Positions 1 to 9,334 of a DNA stretch of 64,000 nucleotides are shown in pieces. The translations under genes were made by a program, and so were the position numbers. Location: assembly GCA_951217055.1 (NCBI GenBank), contig OX578276.1:138939582-139003581 (forward strand). Reading direction: 5' to 3'. The notes beneath the pieces were generated by a model that ran no database searches, had not been told where the DNA came from, and worked only from the letters and a program-made list of their open reading frames with translations. How positions within the stretch are numbered: position 1 is the first letter of the stretch; every line of letters starts with the position of its first letter. The stretch comes from Gerris lacustris (Eukaryota > Arthropoda > Insecta > Hemiptera > Gerridae).

Positions 1-290
1 TAAAGAACCATAAGAGTTGGCATAGAGAAAAAAGAAAAGGATTATTTTAGGAGGGGAAGAATATGTGAAGAATAATAAGAGAAAAAGTTGAGAAATTGGT
101 GAAGAAAAAAAGAGATGGGTGTTGGAAAAGTTCAGTCTAGTCTAGGTCTTTTACTTAGCGTATGCGTTAAAGTTGTGCCGTCTCGTTTACGTTTGTTGGT
201 TGGTGGTTTAAGTGCTGAAAATGTTACGTCAGAGTTAGTGAGTAATTGTTCGTTAATTAAGGTCTGGTTGGTCGTCCTATGTTTGTAAAT

Positions 291-551
291 TTAAAGTTTT
301 TCAAGTATGTCGAGTCTTGGTCCTTTCTGTTCTTTGTGCAATAATGTCATTGATTGGTCAATTGTCGTCGGTTCGTGTCCGTGTTTGCGTAGGTGGTTAG
401 CGAAGTTAGAGTCTGTTCTGTTGTATATGTAAGATCGTATGTGTTCTTTATACCTAGTTTGTAAGTTGCGTCCTGTCCTTCCTATGTATACTTGGTCGCA
501 GTCGTTGCAAGTTAGTTTATAAATTCCACTATTGTCATAAATGTTATTGTT
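291..551 (-). pseudogene. GIY-YIG endonuclease domain of left Penelope copy (frameshifted)
   Basis: An open segment shows GIYKLTC, then QVYIGRTGR and a conserved Arg in the RYKEH region, the GIY-YIG nuclease signature. In Penelope-like proteins this domain follows the reverse transcriptase and is thought to nick target DNA. It overlaps the stop of the reverse transcriptase frame but lies in a different frame, so it would not be made as part of the polyprotein. The stop is at 291-293. About 255 bp of 3' non-coding element sequence follow on the minus strand. Confidence 0.8.
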
Positions 552-1760
552 AGTCTGTCGTTTTATTAGTCTGTTCCCTATGTTGTTTGTTGTTTTTGAA
601 AGCTGTCTTAATGTCGTATTTGTTGAAAAAGTTTGTGAGTCGATAAGTCTCTTTGCCTACGTATGTTAGTGCAGTCCATTGAAAGTCGTTCGGTGTCGTT
701 TGTTGTGTCATGTTGGTCCTATTCTTGTGTCGTCCTACCAGTTTGTTTATGGTACGTTTGTGATATCCGTTGTTTTTAGCTATGTTGTGTATTGTGTCGA
801 GTTCTGTTTGATAGTTATCGGGAGTCAGAGGTGTGGTATTGAGTCGGTGTATCATGGATCTGTATGCGGCTAGTTTGTGTTGTGTTGGATGATTTGACGT
901 TGCGTGTATTGTGTGGTCGGTTGCTGTAGGTTTCCTATAGATTTTGTAAGTGAGTTTGTGGTCTATTCGTGACAAGGTTAAGTCCATGAAGTTAAGTTGT
1001 CCGTCTGGTTCTGTTTCTAAAGTGAATTTAATGTTAGGGTGTATTCCGTTCATGTAAGTCAGTAAGTCGTTAGTTTGTTCTATTTCAGACTCGATTCCCA
1101 GAAAGCAGTCGTCGACGTAACGTTTGTAATAGACCACGCCAAATACCTCCGCTAGCTTAGGTACATACAGATCTTCTAAGGATTGCATGAAAACCTCAGC
1201 CATTATGGAAGATGTTGGATGACCCATTCCCAAACCGTCTGTCGCTAAGTAATTCTTGGCATTGAAACTGAAGTAGTTCTGTTTTAAAGTAGTGCGTAGT
1301 AAATTTATTAGTTGTTGTACAGTCTGTCGGTCGTGGTTGAGTAATAATTTGTGTTCAAGTAAGTTTATAGTCTCGTTAACAGGTATAGATGTGTAAAGAT
1401 TAGTTACGTCGAGTGATATTAGTCGGCTTTGTGAATTTAGAGTAAGGTTAGATGTTAAAGTCGTTAATTCGTGGCGGTTTTTTAATGTGTATTTATCGTC
1501 AAGTTCTGCAAAGTCTTTTATGGTTGTTGCTAAGTGTTGTGAGAGTTTGTATGCGGGTGCCTGTCTGTAGTTGACTATTGGTCTAATAGGTGTGTCAGGT
1601 TTGTGAATTTTCGGTAAAGCTTTTAACGAAGGAATTGACGGGTTAGAATTGATGTAACGATATTTATTTTTCGGCAAAATTATCAAAGGTGACCGGATTA
1701 TCGCGGTATGTATGTCTGTCTGGTACTTGTTAGTTGGATCTTTCTGTAGCTGTTTGTAGC
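550..1760 (-). CDS. Penelope-like reverse transcriptase (left copy, 5'-truncated)
   Basis: This reverse transcriptase copies element RNA into DNA. Visible motifs in order are LPKIHKP, RPIVN, DVTNLYTSIP (first catalytic Asp), GLGMGHPTSS and YKRYVDDCF (catalytic Asp pair). The frame stays open upstream of the first likely start (1686) to about 1760, where the copy breaks at the palindrome centre, so the N-terminus is missing rather than starting at an ATG. The frame ends at 550. The endonuclease domain that normally follows is in another frame, because a run of five A's replaces the four A's seen in a related fragment at 5721-5821. The catalytic residues look intact, but the protein is truncated at both ends. 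Confidence 0.85.
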
Positions 1761-1771
1761 CTGAAGACTGT

Positions 1772-2169
1772 GTTCAATGCCAAGAATTACTTAGCGACAG
1801 ACGGTTTGGGAATGGGTCATCCAACATCTTCCATAATGGCTGAGGTTTTCATGCAATCCTTAGAAGATCTGTATGTACCTAAGCTAGCGGAGGTATTTGG
1901 CGTGGTCTATTACAAACGTTACGTCGACGACTGCTTTCTGGTAATCGAGTCTGAAATAGAACAAAATAACGACTTAACTGGTAGGACGACACAAGAATAG
2001 GACCAACATGACACAACAAACGACACCGAACGACTTTCAATGGACTGCACTAACATACGTAGGCAAAGAGACTTATCGACTCACAAACTTTTTCAACAAA
2101 TACGACATTAAGACAGCTTTCAAAAACAACAAACAACATAGGGAACAGACTAATAAAACGACAGACTAA
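1772..2169 (+). pseudogene. Penelope-like reverse transcriptase fragment (right copy, deleted)
   Basis: Homology to the left copy starts in the middle of the reverse transcriptase, at the residues FNAKNYLATDG, and continues through YKRYVDDCF. Near 1977 it jumps about 325 bp ahead, to the residues just before the TNMTQQT region. The jump occurs at a short shared ACT/CTGG stretch and shifts the frame, so translation stops soon after. The last part (1981-2169) is open in another frame up to the same stop as in the left copy. It is non-functional. Confidence 0.85.
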
Positions 2170-2428
2170 CAATAACATTTATGACAATAGTGGAATTTAT
2201 AAACTAACTTGCAACGACTGCGACCAAGTATACATAGGAAGGACAGGACGCAACTTACAAACTAGGTATAAAGAACACATACGATCTTACATATACAACA
2301 GAACAGACTCTAACTTCGCTAACCACCTACGCAAACACGGACACGAACCGACGACAATTGACCAATCAATGACATCATTGCACAAAGAACAGAAAGGACC
2401 AAGACTCGACATACTTGAAAAACTTTAA
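2168..2428 (+). pseudogene. GIY-YIG endonuclease domain of right Penelope copy (frameshifted)
   Basis: This is the plus-strand twin of 291-551, with GIYKLTCNDC, VYIGRTGR and a stop at 2426-2428. The cysteines in TCNDC precede YIG, as is usual in Penelope endonucleases. It is again out of frame with the reverse transcriptase, through the same extra A as in the left copy. The 3' non-coding part runs to about 2689. Confidence 0.8.
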
Positions 2429-2980
2429 ATTTACAAACATAGGACGACCAACCAGACCTTAATTAACGAACAATTACTCACTAACTCTGACGTAACATTT
2501 TCAGCACTTAAACCACCAACCAACAAACGTAAACGAGACGGCACAACTTTAACGCATACGCTAAGTAAAAGACCTAGACTAGACTGAACTTTTCCAACAC
2601 CCATCTCTTTTTTCTTCACCAATTTCTCTACTTTTTCTCTTATTATTCTTCACATATTCTTCCCCTCCTAAAATCATCCTTTTCTTTTAAAATCGTCCGT
2701 CGCCCACCATTCACTCTATTACATCGCCTTGTCTCTAATCAACCCTTTCGTCTATTGCATCATCCCTCTACGCAACCTTCCCTTCATTGCATCATCTTCT
2801 TTTTCGCGCACTCTTCCCTTTGTTTTTTCGCCGTCTGTGCACCTGACACCCCCGTCTCACGGGTATTTCCTTATCCTACCTCTTTTGTATATATATCTTC
2901 ATCTGCCTCCACCTTTCCAACTTCATTCTCTCATGTAGACTCGATAAGTGTGTTGAGTGCTAGGAGAGACTTCGACTTTG

Positions 2981-2996
2981 CTGATGATAGCCGAAA
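2981..2996 (+). ncRNA. Hammerhead-core-like motif, stem II missing
   Basis: CTGATGA is followed after five bases by GAAA and then CCGG. Penelope terminal repeats are known to carry small hammerhead ribozyme motifs. Here the segment between the two core boxes is too short to form stem II, so this is at best a decayed copy. Confidence 0.3.
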
Positions 2997-3085
2997 CCGG
3001 TCCAGTAATCTCCAGATCAAGCAAGTATTGACGGTAGGGATATCCTCAATTGATAACGTACAAACTTGCGGTAACTACTCAAAAT

Positions 3086-3088
<3 letters not shown>

Positions 3089-3134
<46 letters not shown>
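3089..3134. repeat. (AT)n microsatellite
   Basis: Uninterrupted AT dinucleotide tract of about 46 bp. Any Ile/Tyr open frame across it is an artefact. Confidence 0.98.
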
Positions 3135-3137
<3 letters not shown>

Positions 3138-3367
3138 CATATATAACCTATAATCCTGAAAAGAAGAAGAGAAATAAATATATATTAATACAACCCTACA
3201 AGCTCTCACTCCTAAAAACATTCCCTAATGGATCTGGTTTTACAATCTCAACCCCAAAAAAAAAATCTAAAAAAGTTACATGTAAAACGTGTTTATTTGT
3301 TTCTCAAAGAACGTGATGGATTTATTATCCAACAGAAAAATATTAACCAGCACTAATACAAAGGGGT

Positions 3368-5644
3368 ATGGATCGTCTATTATCCAGTATAGAGGCAACT
3401 TTCAGGGGCAGTATAGCTATGGGCGTGGTACCGGAAGTGTGGAAAGCAGCTAGGGTAGTTTTTATCCCTAAACCAGGCAAGAAGGACTATACACAGGCTA
3501 AATCCTTCCGACCTATAAGCCTTACATCCTTCATGCTAAAGACCCTTGAAAGGATAGTAGATAAATACATAATAGAGGAAATTCTACCCAGAAAGCCGCT
3601 GCATGCCAATCAGCATGCATACTCAAAGGGGAAATCGACTGAAACAGCTCTCCACGCGGCCACTTCTAGGATAGAAAAGGCAATGCACAATGGAGACTAC
3701 ACTTTAGCCCTCTTCTTTGATGTAGAAGGAGCCTTCGATAAGGCAAAATCTAGTAATATAAAGGAGGAACTGACGCAGAGGAATACTCCCCAGGTCATCA
3801 TCAATTGGATAATATCCTCCCTAAAAGGGAGGAAAGTTAGTTCATCAATGACCGGCACTAAAGCATCTAGAGTGGTGGCAGGAGGGTGCCCCCAGGGCAG
3901 CTGCCTCTCGCCGCATCTGTGGTGCCTGGTGATGGATGGACTTATGAGGAAAATGACCGAGGAGGATATCTATTTGCAGGCATATGCAGATGATGGACTA
4001 GTCCTGATTAGAGGCAAGTTCCTAAGTACCTGCTGTGAAAGGATGCAACGAGCTTGTAGGATAATTGAAGGATGGTGTAGAGAGGTAGGACTCTCAGTCA
4101 ATCCATCAAAGACTGAGATGATAATCTTCACTAGGAAAAGGAAACTTGTGGATTTCAAAGCTCCCAAATTGCTGGGGCATGAGCTTACTTTGGCCAACGA
4201 GGTAAAATACCTAGGTATTACCTTAGACCAAAAACTAACTTGGAAATCACACTTGGACAAGGTAGTAGAAAAGGCTACGATAACCTTCTGGCAACTTAGA
4301 CGAGCAGTAGGGAAGACATGGGGACTGTCCCCGAAAATCCTCAAGTGGCTGTACACCGCAGTTATTAGACCTAGGATTCATTACGGATCCCTAGTGTGGT
4401 GGCCTAGGACTGAGGTTGCCAGCTCGACTAAGGGGCTTAGCAAGGTCCAGAGGTTAGCCTGCCGTAGTATAACAGGGGCCATGAGGACTACACCTACGGC
4501 AGCCTTGGAAGCCTTAGTAGGAGTCCCCCCTCTCCAGCTATGGATCAGAGGAGAAGCCATCGCCTCGTATGTCAGACTAAGAGACAACGGACAATGGCTA
4601 GGTGAAAGGTCCGTTATAGGACACTTGGACATAGGAAGGTTCGCTGAACTTAAGGTCCCACTTACGGGGATCAGAACTAAAGGAGTGGACCATCAGCTTA
4701 AGCTGAAAAGGAGATATGAGGTAGAAATCCCACTCAGAGCCGATTGGGAATCAGGAGATATTAAATTTGATACAGAGACTCTGGTGGCATACACGGACGG
4801 CTCAAAGAATGAGAATGGTATGTCAGGTGCGGGACTTTACTTAGAAAGGTCCTGCACCCAAGAGAGTTTCCCACTAGGAATATTTACCACAGTCTTCCAG
4901 GCTGAAGTCTACGCCATCCTAGAGGTGGCAAGAAGGCAAGAGGTGGTAGAGGCGAGAACTAAAAAAGTAGTAGTATGCTCGGATAGTCAAGCAGCACTTA
5001 AGGCACTCTGCGCTCCCAGTGCAGACTCAGCACTGGTCAAAGAATGCCAAGAGGCCTTAGAGACGCTTGCAGAGTTAAAGAAGGTTACTCTGCTTTGGGT
5101 TCCTGGACACACAGGAGTACCGAGAAATGAAAAAGCAGATGAAATAGCAAAAAGGGGTGCCTCCATGCCATTCTGCGGACCAGAGCCCGCTATTGACTGG
5201 TCCAGAGGTCAAACCAAATCGGCCATCAAAATGTGGATCTGGGAGGAAGCAGGGAAGGTGTGGACAAGAACTGAAGGATGCAGGCAGACTAAGATGATGC
5301 TGCCTAAGCTAGATAAAGGGAAAACCAGATGGCTCATGGGACTGAGTAGACCCAACCTAAGAAAAATGGTGGGGGTCTTAACAGGTCATTGTCAACTAAA
5401 TAGACATCTGGCACTATTAAAGATTGAAGAGGACCCCACATGCCCAGTATGTGGTGAAGAAGAGGAAACAGCCTACCACCTGGTGGGAGCTTGCGAAGGA
5501 CATGGGAGACTACGCTTTCACACCTTAGGATCAGGGATTATCAGAGAGGAGGAACTTGTCACACTTAAGTGGCAGGATATCCTCTCCTTTATTACCCAAA
5601 CTAGGAGACTTGAGGGTAAGACTGAGGTGGTTCGATGGGCGTGA
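3368..5644 (+). CDS. I-group (I/LOA/R1-like) LINE ORF2: reverse transcriptase + RNase H
   Basis: This is an unbroken 758-codon frame. The reverse transcriptase starts with FIPKPGK (33-38) and SFRPISL, then FDVEGAFD (first Asp, residue 118), GCPQGSCLSP and AYADDG (Asp 208-209). RNase H follows at about 470-605 with YTDGS (Asp 477), FQAEVYA, CSDSQAAL and VPGHTGVPRNEKAD, so the D-E-D-D/H set is complete. The C-terminus has a zinc-knuckle-like CPVCG..HLVGAC. RNase H plus this knuckle points to the I/LOA side of the LINEs; the exact clade is uncertain. The frame is open back to 3347 and the first ATG is internal to the domain. The apurinic endonuclease and ORF1 are missing, so this is a 5'-truncated insertion. 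It has no stops, unlike most neighbours. Confidence 0.88.
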   Translation: MDRLLSSIEATFRGSIAMGVVPEVWKAARVVFIPKPGKKDYTQAKSFRPISLTSFMLKTLERIVDKYIIEEILPRKPLHANQHAYSKGKSTETALHAATSRIEKAMHNGDYTLALFFDVEGAFDKAKSSNIKEELTQRNTPQVIINWIISSLKGRKVSSSMTGTKASRVVAGGCPQGSCLSPHLWCLVMDGLMRKMTEEDIYLQAYADDGLVLIRGKFLSTCCERMQRACRIIEGWCREVGLSVNPSKTEMIIFTRKRKLVDFKAPKLLGHELTLANEVKYLGITLDQKLTWKSHLDKVVEKATITFWQLRRAVGKTWGLSPKILKWLYTAVIRPRIHYGSLVWWPRTEVASSTKGLSKVQRLACRSITGAMRTTPTAALEALVGVPPLQLWIRGEAIASYVRLRDNGQWLGERSVIGHLDIGRFAELKVPLTGIRTKGVDHQLKLKRRYEVEIPLRADWESGDIKFDTETLVAYTDGSKNENGMSGAGLYLERSCTQESFPLGIFTTVFQAEVYAILEVARRQEVVEARTKKVVVCSDSQAALKALCAPSADSALVKECQEALETLAELKKVTLLWVPGHTGVPRNEKADEIAKRGASMPFCGPEPAIDWSRGQTKSAIKMWIWEEAGKVWTRTEGCRQTKMMLPKLDKGKTRWLMGLSRPNLRKMVGVLTGHCQLNRHLALLKIEEDPTCPVCGEEEETAYHLVGACEGHGRLRFHTLGSGIIREEELVTLKWQDILSFITQTRRLEGKTEVVRWA

Positions 5645-5720
5645 AAAACCAGGGGTTGGCAAAAAGGACCCGAGTGCGGTCTAGTTGCCAGGCTTGGCCT
5701 CCCCGCCCCCTTACTACTAC
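5645..5720 (+). other. 3' UTR and TAC-repeat tail of the I-group LINE
   Basis: About 65 bp of GC-rich 3' UTR (GGCCTCCCCGCCCCC) end in TTACTACTACTAC. Several I-group LINEs end in short tandem repeats instead of poly(A). The tail abuts Penelope sequence directly, so this is the LINE 3' junction. Confidence 0.65.
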
Positions 5721-5821
5721 TACGTAGGCAAAGAGACTTATCGACTCACAAACTTTTTCAACAAATACGACATTAAGACAGCTTTCAAAACAACAAACAA
5801 CATAGGGAATAGACTAATAAA
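5721..5821 (+). mobile_element. Third Penelope fragment, with the frame-keeping four-A run
   Basis: About 100 bp match 2054-2155 of the right Penelope copy. In the stretch joining reverse transcriptase and endonuclease it has AAAA where both inverted copies have AAAAA. With four A's the frame reads on toward the endonuclease frame. It is the tail of a Penelope copy disrupted by, or joined to, the LINE. Confidence 0.8.
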
Positions 5822-5825
5822 AGTT

Positions 5826-6340
5826 ATATAGTTAGTATAGTATCAAGTTGAAATTTTACATACTTGTTTCAATTGTACTTTAGACGATGTACATGAAGTT
5901 TTATTAAAATCGTTAGGTTAGAACGTAAGATATCGGTAAAAAGGTTGTTTTCTCTATTTTAAACGTTTAGGTCCGCTTTAATAGTTTCAGCGATCTTTAT
6001 TCATTCATAGCAGTGTCGTTGTTGGTTTTACTATAAAATGTTATTTGTAAAAAATGTTCTTCTCATCGAATAGGTGATGATAGAATTTTTTCCCGTCCTG
6101 AAATTCCAATTTTAAATTTGAAGCTCACGTTTACGCGATCATTGCGCGCGAACTCTTGGACGGATCACGCTGTCCAACGAACTTAGCCTGAGTATTAGTA
6201 AAAGGAAGATGTATACCAAATTTCAACTAAATCGGTCGACTTTTACTCAAGTTATCGTCGGACACGTAAACGTTACACACAGACAGACAAGATTCATATT
6301 TCGTTGAATGTAAGATGCTCGCTTACGCTCGCTTCAATTA
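5826..6340 (+). repeat. Dispersed family A, copy 1 (partial)
   Basis: Shares a long non-coding core with 17654-18380, 18590-19235, 22846-23600, 34437-35225 and 53310-54085: TTTTATTAAAATCG, AGAACGTAAGATATCGG, TTTTTCCCGTCCT and TTTTACTCAAGTTATCG. It ends with CGCTTACGCTCGCTTC. It lacks the 5' third and the terminal repeat of copy 4. No coding capacity is seen. Confidence 0.8.
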
Positions 6341-7717
6341 GACTAGAAAAAGGTAAAAAATTATTTAAGTTTTAAAGAAAGAGTGTGTCATCTATAAGAT
6401 TTAAGTCAGTTAAGGTTTGGTCAGATGTAGGGAGGTAATGCCTTGATAGCTTAAAGGACGTTTAACAGCTAGGTCAACCCTAGGGATTAGAGATAGTGTG
6501 TCTCCTGGGATACATCGGAATTATCAGGGTTTCCCTAAAACCACTAGCAGAGAGTTTAAGTGAACTTAGACTCTCTTTCAACCCTAATAGCAGAGACGGT
6601 ACAATTAAAGAAATCACTGCACTGTCTACATCTACAAGTGTTAATAAAGCAGATAAGTCTCCAAACTTCATTCTTCTTACAAAGCAAGTAGTTTGTAAAT
6701 ATTAGAAACGCTTACTTGCTGCATCATTTGAATATGTTCTGAAATTTGACCTGTGATGAAATTGATACTGTCTACATTGTCTGAAGAGAGGGCGAATTTC
6801 GTATTACCTTAATGTCTACTCTGAGTGGAGGAGGGTTCCATTTGGGTGTCAATGTGCGTAACCAATTATACATACTCAGAGCCACACCAAGCAACAAGTC
6901 CTTATCACAATAACCCGAAAAGACCATGGAGCTGCTAGAATAATAGGTGCTTTATATTGTTTAAAGGCATATATATTTGGAAGGGTTTATTTTATATTTC
7001 CTACTGTTTTCGGAAGGTATATACTTAAAAATGTATAGCAGCAAAATCCCCGCAGGCAATAAATAATAAGAAATGTTGTAACTGCAAGAAAACCAGGACA
7101 AACCCTTTTTATTTTTAAAATTCATTTTATTTTCTTCGCAATAGTTGGTGATAATTTCTCCAAATAATAGGGAGAAAGACGACCACCAACGGCAGTAAGA
7201 AAAAGTTGGTATTAATAAGTGGACTATAGTTTAAATCATATTATGGCGGACGGATAGGGCGGAGTAACATAGATGTAATAAAATGTTAAAATAGAATATG
7301 TAAAGAAAAACGTAGAGTATATAAATAATGTTAGGCTGAAGTAAATTCGAATTACCCAGATTAAGAGAGAATGAGTAATGTTTAGTTACATAGATTAGTT
7401 GACTATATTAATCGTATAATCTAGGTTAAAGAAAGGACGGTAAGCTTTCATTACCTAGAGAACATAATGAACATTTAAAGGAGAAAATATTAGTAAATAG
7501 GTAAGTAATCGACTTGCACAGGATGTCGAAATACAATATCAAACATAGAAAATCATTTTATTCAAAGAAATATATTTGAAAAAGCTCATCTGATCATAAA
7601 ATCAAAATCTAAGTTATAAAATGAAAAGTGCGACAGTGATTTACCTTTAATAATACCAATAGTTACTCCAAAGCAAGTAGTTCAAACCAACATAATCAAT
7701 GTATACTACGGTCTAGG
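6341..7717. other. AT-rich DNA, nothing recognised
   Basis: Only short overlapping open frames on both strands, without a recognisable domain. There is a weak imperfect inverted repeat around 6548-6580 (AGAGAGTTTAAGT / ACTTAGACTCTCT). Confidence 0.6.
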
Positions 7718-7762
7718 TAAGGTTGGACATAACACAATAATATTGTGTTATGTCCAACCTTA
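7718..7762. repeat. Perfect 45-bp palindrome at the LINE 3' tail
   Basis: Two 22-bp arms (TAAGGTTGGACATAAC.. and its complement) flank a single central A at 7740. It directly abuts the GAT-rich tail of the minus-strand LINE. Confidence 0.95.
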
Positions 7763-9060
7763 CGATGATGATGATATTATCATCATCATCCTCGGCACTA
7801 CAGCTCTCGAAGAGCCTGGGCTTGCAGCACTTCGCTTCTCCAGAAGTCCCGCTGCTGCGCAACAGCCCTCCATCTCCTAACCCCTATCGTCCTCAGATCA
7901 TCCTCCACCTGATCGAGCCATCTCAGCCTAGGACGTCCTCTAAGCCTTCTTCCGCCAGGTTTACCCTCATGCAACTTCTTAGCCGCTCTATTCTCCGTCT
8001 CAACATGACCTAGCCACCTCAGCCTATTTTTCTTGATTTCAGCCACCAGGTCCGGTTTGCCTTAAAGGATACGTAGCTCTTCATTCCACCGAATTCTCCA
8101 TCTTCCATCCACGTTCACTGGGCCGAAAATCCTTCTCAATAATTTTCTCTCCCAACGCCGTAAGAGGTTTTCATCAGAGTTCGTAAGAGACCATGTCTCA
8201 AATCTGTACAGTACAACAGGTCTGATGACGGTAATATATACTTTAATCTTTAAGTCTCGACTTAAGAGTCTACTTCTTAAAAGTTTCATTAAGGAGAAGT
8301 AGCACCTGTTTCCTGCGGCCAGCCTCGCTTTTACCTTCTCTGATACACTGTTATCATCAGTGATTTGGGATCCTAAATATTTAAAATTCCTCGTTGCCTT
8401 AAATGAGTCCCCTCTTAAAAACACTTCTTCAGGAGGGTCTCTTCCTTCTCTGCGAGTCATCAGCATGTATTCAGTTTTGTTTATATTAATATTTATTCCC
8501 AGTTCTGCAGCTTCTTGTTTCATAGGCGTATATGCTTCTTCCAGAGCTCTTTTGGATCTTGCTAAGAGTCCAACATCATCTGCATAAGCAGGCATTGGGT
8601 TTGGCGGTTGAACAGAATTCTTCCTGGGTTGCTAGGTATTTTACTTACTGCTCTTTCCAGCACAAGGTTGAAAAGAGTTGCTGATAATACGTCCCCCTGT
8701 CTCAACCCTTGTTTAACTTCAAAGGAAGATGACAAGCACCCATCTATTTTAACTTTGCTTCTTGTTCCTTTCAGCGTTAGCATTATAAGCCTTATTAATT
8801 TACTTGGAACATTGAACTCCTCGAGCGTATCTCTTAGTCTCCCTCTGTGCACGCTATCATAGGCTTGCTTAAAATCAATGTAAAGTTGGTGCACATCCAC
8901 ATTGAACTCATAGCATTTCTCTAAAATTTGTCTTATTGAGAAGATTTGATCGACTGTTGATCGATTACGTCGAAATCCACACTGATATTCTCCTATAAGA
9001 CAATAAGAGCATAAAAATATTTTGCAATTCACAAATTTAGGATTTTTTAGTATCTTCTAA
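7763..9060 (-). pseudogene. RTE-like LINE 3' half: broken reverse transcriptase
   Basis: Minus-strand reverse transcriptase fragments read GFRRNRSTVDQI, YIDFKQAYDSV (first Asp) and GLRQGDVLSATLF (9032-8562), then AYADDVGLLA (catalytic pair), YLGSQITDDN, IRPVVLYRFETW and LRRIFGP (8595-8062), then KKNRLRWLGHVE and a GRRLRGRPRLRW tail (8046-7798). One frameshift near 8590 separates the first two, and one stop at 8062-8064 separates the last two; that stop lies in frame. The C-terminal pattern is that of widespread insect RTE-like LINEs; the clade is tentative. The 3' tail is a short (GAT)n/(ATC)n tract. The endonuclease and 5' part are absent. Confidence 0.8.
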
Positions 9061-9157
9061 CATTACATCGACGTTGTATGGAGTAATTACTGTGCAGAAT
9101 ACTTTTTAAAACTTGTTCAGGGTTAATTTTCATAGCAGTTTTTATTATCTCTTTAAA

Positions 9158-9211
9158 CTTATTCTTATTTAGGTCTTCAGGGTATACCCTGAAGATCTAA
9201 ATAAGAATAAG
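9158..9211. repeat. 54-bp near-perfect palindrome
   Basis: Arms 9158-9184 and 9185-9211 (CTTATTCTTATTTAGG.. and its complement) differ at one base and have no spacer. Just beside it, minus-strand 9185-9060 is open for about 42 codons; I do not recognise the product. Confidence 0.9.
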
Positions 9212-9334
9212 CATAATATAGAAATAAACTACTAAATAATCAATATTCAAACCTTTTAAATTTATCAACGACTCCCAATAGACCCCTGGAATACTATTAG
9301 TCCAGGCAAATTAGTAAAAAAAACAGCAAATGGA

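Larger units (their letters stand above)
35..2689. mobile_element. Inverted, head-to-head pair of Penelope-like element copies
   Basis: Two copies of one Penelope-like retroelement lie in opposite orientation with their 5' sides together. The left copy (minus) runs from about 1770 down to 35. The right copy (plus) runs from about 1772 to 2689. Shared arms are 35-1264 and 1772-2689. They differ at only a few bases outside one deletion of roughly 325 bp in the right copy (junction near 1977), so the duplication looks recent. Similarity ends at about 35 on the left and 2689 on the right. Penelope elements encode a reverse transcriptase fused to a GIY-YIG endonuclease; both parts are present here. 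Inverted and partial copies are known for this group. Confidence 0.88.
2690..3346. other. Non-coding stretch with a Penelope-type end and an AT microsatellite
   Basis: There is no credible gene. It holds pyrimidine-rich DNA, a CTGATGA..GAAA motif at 2981-2996 and an (AT)n tract at 3089-3134. It may be the 3' terminal repeat of a Penelope element, but the left arm of the palindrome does not share it. Confidence 0.5.

Noticed and set aside
679..873. Plus-strand open frame within the left Penelope copy
   Set aside because: It is antisense to the reverse transcriptase and has no domain of its own.
35..2689. Twin-priming (LINE-type 5' inversion) as the origin of the Penelope palindrome
   Set aside because: In twin priming the inverted part is the upstream stretch; here both arms contain the same 3' half and 3' end.
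2729..3316. Overlapping frames with Ile/Tyr runs
   Set aside because: They run through the (AT)n tract and pyrimidine-rich DNA; coding signal is only low complexity.
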